Positions 18,291 to 25,505 of a DNA stretch of 32,020 nucleotides are shown piece after piece. Position numbers and translations under genes: made by a program. The notes under the pieces were generated by a model that saw nothing but the letters and a program-made list of their open reading frames with translations, was not told the DNA's origin and did not search any database. This stretch comes from a bacterium (lineage in GTDB: Bacteria > CLD3 > SB21), in contig JAIBAF010000043.1 of NCBI GenBank assembly GCA_019695335.1, forward strand, positions 1 through 32,020. Direction: 5' to 3'. Each line of letters opens with the position of its first letter. Positions within the stretch are counted from its first letter, which is position 1.

Positions 18291-19202
18291 TTAATTAACA
18301 ACCCTGAACGGAATCAACATCAAAAACGAATCATATGGCAATAACCGGCTGTAAATGGTCCCATTGGTAATAATGTCAATCGTTAATTGGTTAAATTCAG
18401 CCGGAGCATTATTGGGAATGCGAAACGTCCTGGCATAATGTTTCGGAGTAACTTGTGCTAATCTGAAAAAATTACGCCCATCCCGAATTTTATTTCTTCC
18501 CACAATAGCACGCCCGTACAAATTTTCATTGATATTAACTACATTATCGGCGACGATTTCGACTGTCACAAGATCGCCTCGTTTCAGTACTATGTGTTTT
18601 TTCTCAAGGAATACAAGGTCATATCGATTGTCTGCAACAATAGTATCATTCGGCGTTATAATAATCAGAGAATCAATGGCTAATTTACTGTTATCGGCTA
18701 ATCCGACAGCGGCCGAAACGCTGACACGGCTCCACTCTTCCTGCGTGATCGGATTTTCACGTCTTACAAACGTAACAAACCTTACGATAGTGTGAGTGAA
18801 ATTTTTGCTCAGACCATCACCATTGGGATAAATCGCCACGAACTGTCCATTTAATGAGTACGTTACCGTCGCAAAGGCTGTTGTATCGTTGATAAACTGA
18901 ATATCCGGGTTCACTTCCCTAACTTTGACAATTCGCCCAATCTTCAGACCGCCATCACCCACTAGCGCTTCAGCGTGATAGGTTTTGCCTAACATCGCAA
19001 ACGTTTTAGATACGCTGGTTGTCGTATCATCGTCGACGGCTTTAGCATCATCGGCAACTTCAACATTGAAAACAGCTTCTTGATCGTCTTTTATTATTTT
19101 CTTTAAAATGGCCGTATCGCTGAAATCTTCATCACCATGCCCACATCCAATAGCCACCCAGACCATTAAAAAAAGAAACGATTTAATAACATGATCTTTC
19201 AT
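18291..19202 (-). CDS. Putative lipoprotein of unknown function
   Basis: The 303-residue product begins MKDHVIKSFLFLMVWVAIGC; the cysteine at 20 follows a hydrophobic stretch and could be lipidated, though the lipobox (A-I-G-C) is not ideal. An acidic linker follows (residues 23-65, with a D-D-D-T-T-T run). The rest is rich in beta-strand sequence. Phrases such as F-A-M-L-G-K-T-Y-H-A-E-A-L, G-R-I-V-K-V-R-E-V-N-P-D and S-V-S-A-A-V-G-L suggest a domain of immunoglobulin-like or SH3-like type, but I do not recognise a family. It is monocistronic, convergent with the large signalling gene, and shares a 240-bp upstream region with the tRNA gene. It is probably a surface or periplasmic protein. No function assigned. 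Confidence 0.65.
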   Translation of the reverse strand: MKDHVIKSFLFLMVWVAIGCGHGDEDFSDTAILKKIIKDDQEAVFNVEVADDAKAVDDDTTTSVSKTFAMLGKTYHAEALVGDGGLKIGRIVKVREVNPDIQFINDTTAFATVTYSLNGQFVAIYPNGDGLSKNFTHTIVRFVTFVRRENPITQEEWSRVSVSAAVGLADNSKLAIDSLIIITPNDTIVADNRYDLVFLEKKHIVLKRGDLVTVEIVADNVVNINENLYGRAIVGRNKIRDGRNFFRLAQVTPKHYARTFRIPNNAPAEFNQLTIDIITNGTIYSRLLPYDSFLMLIPFRVVN

Positions 19203-19398
19203 ATGACACCTCTGGCCTAAGCTAAATCAATCTTTATGCCAGTTATAATCTATAATAAAAATATTTGTTTAAATTAAATTCGCCTATCACAAAACCCGTC
19301 ATTGACGGAAAAGCCGTCTACTATTTGTAGTTAACAATTTACAACATATTTTTGATAAAAAGAGCATGCGTGTTCAATCTTGTTTTCTAAAAAAAATC

Positions 19399-19427
19399 TT
19401 GACTTTATAGGTCTGAAATTTTATTTT
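19399..19427 (+). promoter_or_regulatory. Sigma-70-type promoter of the tRNA-Asn gene
   Basis: TTGACT at 19399-19404 and TATTTT at 19422-19427 are separated by 17 bp, and the tRNA starts 16 bp after the -10 box. The match to the E. coli-type consensus, and its place before a stable RNA gene, make this a good call. Confidence 0.7.
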
Positions 19428-19442
19428 AGTGCCCTTGAAAAT

Positions 19443-19514
<72 letters not shown>

Positions 19515-19520
19515 CATATA

Positions 19521-19556
19521 AAACCCGTTTTGGCCGTTTCGGTAAACGGGTTTTTT
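19521..19556 (+). terminator. Rho-independent terminator of the tRNA-Asn gene
   Basis: AAACCCGTTT pairs perfectly with AAACGGGTTT around a 13-base spacer, and the second arm runs directly into a T run ending at 19556. It starts 7 bp after the tRNA. The outer-membrane barrel gene begins 20 bp later, so that operon depends on readthrough or on a promoter hidden in this short space. Confidence 0.85.
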
Positions 19557-19576
19557 CATTATCCAAGGAGCCGGCG

Positions 19577-20827
19577 ATGCGAAAATATTTTTTCTGGATC
19601 ATCGTTATTCTTGCTGCGACACCTGCCGTTGCCCAGTACAATTTTTATCTCTACGAAAAAACGGATAAGTTCAATCTCGGTCCTTGGTTGCGTTATAATA
19701 AAGCCGATGGCGGTTTCACCGGAATAACCGGTCAGTATTTTTTCAATCGTGATTTTTATTTAATCGGACGTGCCGGTTATGCTTTCTCAGGAAAATACCC
19801 CCGATATGCAATCGAAGCAAAGAAAATTTTTCCTTCCGGCAATAATGAATATATTTTTTCAGCCGAGTATCACAGCCTCACGGCCAGTAAAGACGCCTAC
19901 GTTATTCAGGATATTCAGAATTCTCTCGGGGCATTGTTGTTCCGTTCGGATTTTTACGATCATTATGAGTCACGTGGCGGCTTAATCCGTTTTGGAAAAG
20001 ATTGGGGTGGTACGGTCAAAGTCAACGGCTTTGCAGGAATGGAACAGTATGAAAGTTTGCGAAACCGGACCAAGAAAAGCCTCTTCGATTGGGGCGGAGA
20101 CAAAATAAACGGAAAGAAAATATTTGCTTCCAGCCCGCTTGTCGCGGAAGGCAATGACTATTTTGTCGGAATAGATTACGAAATCGATTTTCGACCGTCG
20201 CCGCTAGCCTTTGTCAGCGCATGGTACTTTAAAGGAAAGCTCCAAAGTTCACGACTGGTTAAAAGTTCTTTCAACGGCGACTTTTCATACCATCGGACCG
20301 ACGTCACTTTCAAACGTTATCAAAAACTTTTTGCCCGGCATAAATTAGTCGTGGGACTTCGGCTGGCCTCTCATCAGGGAAAAACTGTATTTGAATCGGA
20401 TACTTCCGGCGTGACGTTGCCGCAAGACCAATTTCTATTTGACGCCGGAGGCATTTCAACTTTACGTGGATACCGCTATCGCGAATTTCAAAACGGAAAT
20501 CGTCTCGCGCTTTTGAATATCGATTATGCTTTCAATAATTCTTTTTTACCGAAAACACCACTGGCAAAAATGTGGGGAATCGGTTGGATTTTTAAAAATT
20601 TCGATTTGATTTTCTTTGCCGACGCCGGTTACGTGTGGCTTAATCGAGATAATAAAAACCTTGTTAATTTCGATGGTGTCCAATTAAAAGATTTTAAAGC
20701 CGACGTCGGTACCGGTTTGGCCATGGGCGACTGGATCCGTTTCGATTGTGCATGGGCATTGAAACGCGGTATCACTACAAAACGTGGCGATTGGCAATTT
20801 AATTTTAGAATCGTACAGAAATTGTAA
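19577..20827 (+). CDS. Omp85-type outer-membrane beta-barrel without POTRA domains
   Basis: The 416-residue product has a signal peptide (MRKYFFWIIVILAATPAVAQ) and then goes straight into alternating hydrophobic strands, beginning LGPWLRYNKADGGFTGITG. The C-terminal half carries F-D-A-G-G-I-S-T-L-R-G-Y-R-Y-R-E-F, the L/V-R-G-F/Y motif of the BamA/TamA surface-antigen fold, and further strands such as LALLNIDYAFN and FADAGYVWL. No POTRA domain is present, so this is the barrel-only form, closer to phospholipase- or lipid-linked Omp85 relatives than to BamA itself. A role in protein or lipid handling at the outer membrane is likely but not fixed. AAGGAG precedes the ATG. The TPR lipoprotein gene starts 12 bp later. 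Confidence 0.8.
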   Translation: MRKYFFWIIVILAATPAVAQYNFYLYEKTDKFNLGPWLRYNKADGGFTGITGQYFFNRDFYLIGRAGYAFSGKYPRYAIEAKKIFPSGNNEYIFSAEYHSLTASKDAYVIQDIQNSLGALLFRSDFYDHYESRGGLIRFGKDWGGTVKVNGFAGMEQYESLRNRTKKSLFDWGGDKINGKKIFASSPLVAEGNDYFVGIDYEIDFRPSPLAFVSAWYFKGKLQSSRLVKSSFNGDFSYHRTDVTFKRYQKLFARHKLVVGLRLASHQGKTVFESDTSGVTLPQDQFLFDAGGISTLRGYRYREFQNGNRLALLNIDYAFNNSFLPKTPLAKMWGIGWIFKNFDLIFFADAGYVWLNRDNKNLVNFDGVQLKDFKADVGTGLAMGDWIRFDCAWALKRGITTKRGDWQFNFRIVQKL

Positions 20828-20839
20828 AGGATCGTATTC

Positions 20840-21379
20840 ATGCGTTTGTTCTCATGTCTTTGGATGTTGGTAATTTTTTCTTGCACGGCCGGAAGTCGTA
20901 TCACGACTTCCGATGAAACTGAAAAAAATCATTGGGATCGTTTGAAGGCCGATGATATTTACCGTAAAGCTTTAAATTATATCGGCGAGGAAAAACCTCA
21001 GCATGCCGTAGACGGATTAACAATTCTCGTAGAAAAGTTTCCGGATTATCCCAAAAATTCCGATGCGTTGCTCTCCATGGGCAGAATTTATTGTGATCAA
21101 TTTCGTGAGTTTGACAACGCCATTGCCTGTTACACAAAGTTGATCGAACGATATCCGGCCAATCCTTTGACTGCTCAGGCTTACTTCATGAAAGGCTTTA
21201 TTTATTCGAATTACTTCCAGCAATTTGATTCGGCCAAAACTTATTACCATTCTTTCCTTAAAAAATATCCCAATCATGAGTTGGCGCCTTCCGTTCAATT
21301 TGAGTTGGACAATATGGGCAAAGACATCGAGATAACCGTTCCAGTTGAATCCGACACATTGTCTTCCGGAAAAGATTAA
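20840..21379 (+). CDS. TPR lipoprotein, BamD/YbgF-like
   Basis: The 179-residue product starts MRLFSCLWMLVIFSC; the cysteine at 15 after V-I-F-S is a good lipobox, so it should be anchored to a membrane from the periplasmic side. Three tetratricopeptide-like units of the BamD/YbgF/Tol-Pal type follow: A-V-D-G-L-T-I-L-V-E-K-F-P-D-Y, A-I-A-C-Y-T-K-L-I-E-R-Y-P-A-N and A-K-T-Y-Y-H-S-F-L-K-K-Y-P-N-H. It is shorter than BamD (about 245 residues), so it is probably a related scaffold and not the essential assembly factor. The gene lies 12 bp after the Omp85-type barrel and 11 bp before rsmE, so it may serve that barrel. That link is inference from operon order. Confidence 0.75.
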   Translation: MRLFSCLWMLVIFSCTAGSRITTSDETEKNHWDRLKADDIYRKALNYIGEEKPQHAVDGLTILVEKFPDYPKNSDALLSMGRIYCDQFREFDNAIACYTKLIERYPANPLTAQAYFMKGFIYSNYFQQFDSAKTYYHSFLKKYPNHELAPSVQFELDNMGKDIEITVPVESDTLSSGKD

Positions 21380-21390
21380 ACGAACTTCTT

Positions 21391-22134
21391 ATGCGCGATA
21401 GCCAATATTTTTTTGTACATCCTTCGGATGTATTTCTGGATCGTCAAATTTTAATTCTTAAAAATGAAGAAGCACATCACTGTGTAAAAGTCCTTAGAAA
21501 AAAAGTCGGCGATGAGTTTTTCGCCATTGACGGAATAGGACATGAATTTGAAGTGCAGTTGGTTAGCGCATCGAAAGACTGCGTTGAATGCACTATTCAA
21601 CGTACACACAATCGCCCAAGAGAATTATCGTATGCGATCACATTGGCCCAATCCATGATTACCAAAGATCATTTTGAATGGATCATTGAAAAAGCGACCG
21701 AGTTAGGCGTTTCTGAAATTATCCCGCTCCGAACACGTAGGAGTTTGATGGAACCAGGCTTAAGCAAAATTCAACGTTGGCAAAAAATTTTATTATCAGC
21801 AGCTAAGCAATCCCGTCGATCCATTATTCCAATGATCAAAGATATTCAATCGTTCGAGCACCTTCTTAAATCGATTTATGATATCAAAATCATTTTTCAT
21901 GAAAAATCCGATCATTCGGCATTGAGTTATGTATCGAGCCTGAAAGATCGTCCTGTTCAATCGATCCTGATATGTATTGGCCCTGAAGGTGGTTTTACCG
22001 ATGAAGAAATTAATGCCGTTCATGATGCAGGATTTGAAGTGCTTTCGCTGGGATCACGCCGGCTAAGAGCAGAAACGGCTGCTATTGCTGCGATGAGCAT
22101 TTTTTCAAACATCGAGTGCCCGCCATTCCTTTAA
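21391..22134 (+). CDS. rsmE: 16S rRNA (uracil-1498-N3)-methyltransferase
   Basis: The 247-residue cytoplasmic enzyme has the RsmE arrangement. The N-terminal PUA-like part contains H-H-C-V-K-V-L-R-K-K-V-G-D. The C-terminal SPOUT methyltransferase has the knot motifs ICIGPEGGFTDEEI and LSLGSRRLRAETAAIAA, where S-adenosylmethionine binds. The segment W-I-I-E-K-A-T-E-L-G-V-S-E-I-I-P-L is also typical. It methylates N3 of U1498 in the 3' domain of 16S rRNA within the assembled 30S subunit. It is the last gene of a three-gene transcript with the barrel and TPR lipoprotein genes, 11 bp after the latter. No terminator is clear after it; the HU promoter lies 69 bp downstream. Length is normal. Confidence 0.95.
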   Translation: MRDSQYFFVHPSDVFLDRQILILKNEEAHHCVKVLRKKVGDEFFAIDGIGHEFEVQLVSASKDCVECTIQRTHNRPRELSYAITLAQSMITKDHFEWIIEKATELGVSEIIPLRTRRSLMEPGLSKIQRWQKILLSAAKQSRRSIIPMIKDIQSFEHLLKSIYDIKIIFHEKSDHSALSYVSSLKDRPVQSILICIGPEGGFTDEEINAVHDAGFEVLSLGSRRLRAETAAIAAMSIFSNIECPPFL

Positions 22135-22202
22135 AATAAGGTCTCTTTTCCGCATAGTGTCTGTAAAACCCCAAAAAATCAGCGTCTTCAGCAAAATAGT
22201 TC

Positions 22203-22231
22203 TTGACAAAATTCAGACGTTAAATTATATT
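22203..22231 (+). promoter_or_regulatory. Strong sigma-70-type promoter of the HU gene
   Basis: TTGACA at 22203-22208 is a perfect -35 box and TATATT at 22226-22231 follows after the ideal 17 bp. Transcription should start near 22238, giving a leader of about 195 bases before the HU start codon. This E. coli-like form argues against Bacteroidetes-type promoters in this organism. Confidence 0.8.
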
Positions 22232-22237
22232 TACTGC

Positions 22238-22432
22238 GTTTGAATGACAGCGTTGCAATGAAATGCACGTCTGCTTAGCTTCCGGAAGAATTATCTTCCG
22301 ATGTTCTTATTTGATTTCATCCCTGTCTTTTCTCAAAGTGAGTGTCTGTTTACCCGCAGACGGAAATTTTACGAAGCACGTATTATAATTGTTTACGTTG
22401 CTTCGTTGGTTCAACAAATAGGAGTCATTGAA
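22238..22432 (+). other. Long structured 5' leader of the HU gene
   Basis: The region between the predicted start point and the HU ATG holds three hairpins. CGGAAG/CTTCCG lies at 22283-22300 and GTCTG/CAGAC at 22344-22361. The largest pairs ACGAAGCACGT at 22371-22381 with 22395-22406, with one bulged T. Its loop contains TATAAT (22384-22389), which could also serve as the -10 box of a second, weaker promoter. The HU ribosome binding site AGGAG (22420-22424) lies 14 bases past the last helix. An in-frame extension of HU into this leader has no ribosome binding site and no HU-like sequence, so I treat it as untranslated. Confidence 0.55.
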
Positions 22433-22711
22433 ATGACCAAAGCAGAACTCGTTGCCAAAATGGCAAAAGATGCCGGCGTACCCAAAACGAAAGCTGAAAA
22501 AGCGTTAGAGTCGTTTGTGGATGCCGTCACCATGTCTTTGAAAAAAGGAAAAGCCGTTACGTTAGTTGGTTTCGGAACCTTCGTTGTTTCGAAAAGGAAA
22601 GCCCGCATCGGAAGAAATCCCCAAACCGGCGCTACGCTGAAAATTGCCGCCGCTAAAGTACCGAAATTCCGTGCAGGTAAAGCATTGAAAGATGCTGTCA
22701 AGAGGAGCTAA
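22433..22711 (+). CDS. hup: DNA-binding protein HU
   Basis: The 92-residue protein is a standard HU/IHF-family member: [15 protein letters not shown] at the start, [12 protein letters not shown] in the dimer core, and [12 protein letters not shown] in the DNA-gripping arm, including the Asn-Pro pair that wedges into DNA. HU dimers bend and compact DNA and help replication and regulation. The start at 22433 is chosen because AGGAG lies eight bases upstream and the product then has normal family length. An N-terminal extension is possible in frame but lacks support. A strong promoter, a long leader and a strong terminator make it a single-gene unit, as expected for a highly made protein. Confidence 0.96.
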   Translation: MTKAELVAKMAKDAGVPKTKAEKALESFVDAVTMSLKKGKAVTLVGFGTFVVSKRKARIGRNPQTGATLKIAAAKVPKFRAGKALKDAVKRS

Positions 22712-22757
22712 AATTTTTGGCTTCCCGCTTCGTAATAGGGTAAAAAAGCCGAAAATC

Positions 22758-22790
22758 AAGCCTTTCCGTTTCATCGGAAAGGCTTTTTTA
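22758..22790 (+). terminator. Rho-independent terminator of the HU gene
   Basis: AAGCCTTTCCG pairs with CGGAAAGGCTT around the loop TTTCAT, and the stem ends in a long T run. It lies 46 bp after the HU stop codon. Confidence 0.9.
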
Positions 22791-22865
22791 TTTTTCCTTG
22801 CGATAACACGACGATTCCTATAAATTAGACCACATTTACCTCCTTCAGATTATGTTGATCAAGCA

Positions 22866-23489
22866 ATGTCTGTGTTGAATCTTGCAGTATTTGCCTCCGG
22901 CCAAGGCACCAATTGTGCCGCTATTCATCAGGCCATTACTGAAAATAAATTGAAAGCTAAAATAGCCCTCATTGTGAGTAATCAAGCTGATGCGGGCGTT
23001 CTGGATTTTGCAAAAAAAAATACCATTCCATACTGCCATATTTCTTCGGAAAATTTTTCATCCAAAGATAAGTTTTATGAGGAGCTTTTTTTAGAACTTG
23101 ATACCTATAAAGTCGAATTTATTGTACTAGCCGGATATATGAAGAAAATCGGAACGCCGATTATTCGTAAGTATCCTAACAAAATTCTGAATATTCACCC
23201 TGCTCTTCTGCCTTCATTTGGAGGAAAAGGCATGTACGGTTTGCATGTACACGAAGCGGTGATCAATTACGGTGCAAAAATTAGCGGTATTACCATTCAT
23301 CTTGTCGATGAAGAATACGATCATGGTGCAATTGTTATGCAAAAATGCGTAGAAGTTTTTTCCAACGACACTGCAGGAAGTCTTGGAAAGCGTATACAAC
23401 AAATGGAATACGACACGTATTGGCAGGCGATCCAGTTGTTTGCAGAAAATCGTGTTGTAATTAATAATAGAAAGATTATTATCCAATAA
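22866..23489 (+). CDS. purN: Phosphoribosylglycinamide formyltransferase
   Basis: The 207-residue cytoplasmic enzyme transfers the formyl group of 10-formyltetrahydrofolate to glycinamide ribonucleotide in purine synthesis. It has the nucleotide-binding A-S-G-Q-G-T-N loop near the N-terminus and the catalytic N-I-H-P-A-L-L-P-S-F segment (Asn109, His111). The catalytic Asp is probably Asp152 in D-E-E-Y-D-H-G. The glycine-rich G-K-G-M-Y-G-x-H loop is also kept. Length is normal for the short bacterial type. The ATG has no clear Shine-Dalgarno sequence. A weak promoter-like pair (TTGCGA and TATAAA, 15 bp apart) lies upstream after the HU terminator. No other purine gene is nearby. The CsgG-like gene follows after 49 bp. 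Confidence 0.95.
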   Translation: MSVLNLAVFASGQGTNCAAIHQAITENKLKAKIALIVSNQADAGVLDFAKKNTIPYCHISSENFSSKDKFYEELFLELDTYKVEFIVLAGYMKKIGTPIIRKYPNKILNIHPALLPSFGGKGMYGLHVHEAVINYGAKISGITIHLVDEEYDHGAIVMQKCVEVFSNDTAGSLGKRIQQMEYDTYWQAIQLFAENRVVINNRKIIIQ

Positions 23490-23538
23490 TTGTTATGGCT
23501 TATTTACTAAACTGAAATCACTAACTTGGAGGAAGGAA

Positions 23539-24543
23539 ATGAAAAAGTTATTTCTTACTGCTGCGGTAATCCTATTATCCGCCAGCGCCGTCTTTGCGCA
23601 AGGTAAGACCAACATTGACGTTGAAAAATCTAAAATTGCGATCCTGCCTTTCGATGCCGTTAAGATCGCTGAGCAGTACGGCGCACGTCAGTCATGGAGT
23701 TGGCAACCGGGCAATGTAACTTGGCAAGCCCAACCTGAATCGCCCTTTGCCGATGCTGCCGCCTTAGTTGCCTTTGCTGAAGCTGCAACACAACGATCGG
23801 TCGATGCGTTTTTCAAGACAGGACGATTTACCGTGATTGACCGTACGGCAATGGAAAAAATCATGAAGGAACAAGATTTCCAGCTTTCGGATAATGTCGA
23901 CCCGAATTCTGTAGCACAGATTGGCGCCTTGCTGGGCGCGCAATATATCGTCAATGGGCAAATTCAACAGGTAAGCACCAATCCGTATTACGACCCGAAA
24001 GACAAAAGTAAATTGCTCGGCTATTCAGGCACAGTCGAATTGCAGATAACCCTGATTGAAGTCGGCACGGGTCAAGTAACCGGCTCCAAGCGCGTTAAAG
24101 GCAGCACGGAAGTTGAAGGCACTAAAATATTAGGAATGGCGTTATTGGATGCGTATGAATCAACGCCTTCCAAAGCTGCTTACAAAGGCTTGGATGAATG
24201 CTCAAAAGATCTTAAAAACTGGCTGCGCGATGCGTTTCCTGTCGAAGGAGAAATCTTTGAAATCGTCAAACAGACCAAAAAAGAAGGCGCTACACGCGTG
24301 AATATTACTTGCGGTAAAGATATCGGCGTAAAAAAAGGAGACAAATTTAAAGTCTACACTGAAACGGAAATGGAAGTTGCCGGTAAAATGCGTAAAAAAA
24401 CAACGGATCTTGGTTCACTCGAAGTTAAATCAGTTGGCGAAGACGGATGGTCATCAACCTGTGATGTTGAAAAAGGCGGTAAAACAATCGCGGATAAAAT
24501 TGCTGCGGGCGTGAAACTCAAAGTAGTTTCCGTTAAGAAGTAA
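23539..24543 (+). CDS. Secreted CsgG-like protein
   Basis: The 334-residue product has a signal peptide (MKKLFLTAAVILLSASAVFAQ) without a lipobox. Residues about 30-205 show the CsgG-type pattern: S-K-I-A-I-L-P-F-D-A, then G-R-F-T-V-I-D-R-T-A-M-E-K-I-M-K-E-Q, then I-G-A-L-L-G-A-Q-Y-I-V-N-G-Q-I, and a late strand T-G-Q-V-T-G-S-K-R-V-K-G-S. The last 100 residues form a separate beta-rich domain (DIGVKKGDKFKVYTE) that resembles domains seen after CsgG-like parts in other bacteria. CsgG itself is a lipid-anchored outer-membrane pore for curli; the missing lipid anchor suggests another role. Strong GGAGGAAGG lies upstream of the ATG. A bidirectional terminator follows. The 667-residue protein at 2995-4998 shares the same N-terminal domain type. 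Confidence 0.78.
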   Translation: MKKLFLTAAVILLSASAVFAQGKTNIDVEKSKIAILPFDAVKIAEQYGARQSWSWQPGNVTWQAQPESPFADAAALVAFAEAATQRSVDAFFKTGRFTVIDRTAMEKIMKEQDFQLSDNVDPNSVAQIGALLGAQYIVNGQIQQVSTNPYYDPKDKSKLLGYSGTVELQITLIEVGTGQVTGSKRVKGSTEVEGTKILGMALLDAYESTPSKAAYKGLDECSKDLKNWLRDAFPVEGEIFEIVKQTKKEGATRVNITCGKDIGVKKGDKFKVYTETEMEVAGKMRKKTTDLGSLEVKSVGEDGWSSTCDVEKGGKTIADKIAAGVKLKVVSVKK

Positions 24544-24560
24544 GATCGTATTGAAACAAA

Positions 24561-24596
24561 AAAAGGCTGTCAAAAACTGACAGCCTTTTCTTTTTT
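24561..24596. terminator. Bidirectional Rho-independent terminator
   Basis: AAAAGGCTGTCA and TGACAGCCTTTT form a perfect twelve-pair stem around the loop AAAAC. T-rich tails follow on both strands, so it can end the CsgG-like transcript from the left and the cupin transcript from the right. Confidence 0.9.
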
Positions 24597-24601
24597 CCGG
24601 A

Positions 24602-24931
24602 CTAAACGTGCTCTCCTCCGCTTGGTCCATAAAAAAACACCCACACTGTAAAGTCTTCAGAAAATTCAAAAAAACGGTGATGCACGCCGGCAGGAACAAA
24701 CAAAAAATCGCCGTCAGTTACCGCCATCGATGTGCCATCCAATTCAAACTTTCCCGAACCAATAGCTATTACGTAAATTTCATCACGATCATGCGGTTTT
24801 TGTTTATCGACCCGATCAGGCCTGTAAAGTTCGACGGACAAACTCCCACGCTCAAACAGCACCTTGAACTCGCGGTTGGATTCTTTTAACGAATGAGTCG
24901 CTTCAATGAGGGAAATTTTATGTCCTGACAT
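24602..24931 (-). CDS. Small single-domain cupin protein
   Basis: The 109-residue protein is one cupin barrel. The first motif appears as K-P-H-D-R-D-E-I-Y-V-I-A-I-G-S-G and the second as G-D-F-L-F-V-P-A-G-V-H-H-R-F. These give His, Glu and His metal ligands; the second ligand of the usual HxH pair is Asp-spaced (H-D-R-D-E), so the metal site may be slightly altered. Such proteins range from small-molecule isomerases and oxygenases to ligand sensors, and the sequence does not choose between them. It is the last gene of a minus-strand transcript with leuS and a lipoprotein, 3 bp after the latter, and ends at a bidirectional terminator. Cytoplasmic, since no signal peptide is present. Confidence 0.85.
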   Translation of the reverse strand: MSGHKISLIEATHSLKESNREFKVLFERGSLSVELYRPDRVDKQKPHDRDEIYVIAIGSGKFELDGTSMAVTDGDFLFVPAGVHHRFFEFSEDFTVWVFFYGPSGGEHV

Positions 24932-24934
24932 GAC

Positions 24935-25492
24935 TTACTTTAATTTTTTCTTCTCACGCATGAAATTTTCAAATTGACGCAACGATGCGTTAATTGCAAG
25001 TTCATTCGTCAAAACACTGTCGAGAATAGCTGACATATTGGCGAATTCACGATACTTGGAGATGATTTCGTAATTATTAATGAGTCGGTTATGTGATTGA
25101 ATCAGATCATCGTAGTAGGGTCGAAATTTTTTTTCGGGCGAATCAATAACTGAACGAAAGTTTTGCAAATAATTCAAATTGGCCGATTTGGCTTTTGTGT
25201 AATTATCTCTTTCCCAAACGGTTTCAATAACATTGATCCAACTTTTGTCCGGTGTATTGGCTGAAATAGTTAAACCGAGCCGTCGATTGAAATCGGTACT
25301 ACGCTGACCTAAATCGATCGAAAACGCCAACAACCGGTCTTCATACGACAATAGCTTAACGGAATCCAGATTACGTTCATGAAGCAATGGCAGATCCAAC
25401 TCCAACGGCTTCACATCCGTCTCAATATCCGGCTGTTTTTTTGAACAGGATAAAAAAATGAAAAACAGAATTAATAAAATATACTTATACAT
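24935..25492 (-). CDS. Small lipoprotein of unknown function
   Basis: The 185-residue product starts MYKYILLILFFIFLSC; Cys16 follows F-L-S, a good lipobox, so it should be a membrane lipoprotein. The mature part is mostly helical and charged, with segments such as ETVWERDNYTKAKSANLNYL and N-A-S-L-R-Q-F-E-N-F-M-R-E-K-K-K-L-K at the end. I do not recognise a family. It lies 13 bp after leuS and 3 bp before the cupin gene, so it is probably translated from the leuS transcript. This position gives no clear hint of its role. Confidence 0.7.
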   Translation of the reverse strand: MYKYILLILFFIFLSCSKKQPDIETDVKPLELDLPLLHERNLDSVKLLSYEDRLLAFSIDLGQRSTDFNRRLGLTISANTPDKSWINVIETVWERDNYTKAKSANLNYLQNFRSVIDSPEKKFRPYYDDLIQSHNRLINNYEIISKYREFANMSAILDSVLTNELAINASLRQFENFMREKKKLK

Positions 25493-25505
25493 GGTGAACA
25501 GATTT

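Noticed and set aside
22301-22432. In-frame N-terminal extension of HU by 44 codons
   Set aside because: No ribosome binding site precedes it, the extension has no HU-like sequence, and AGGAG lies at the right distance before the ATG at 22433.
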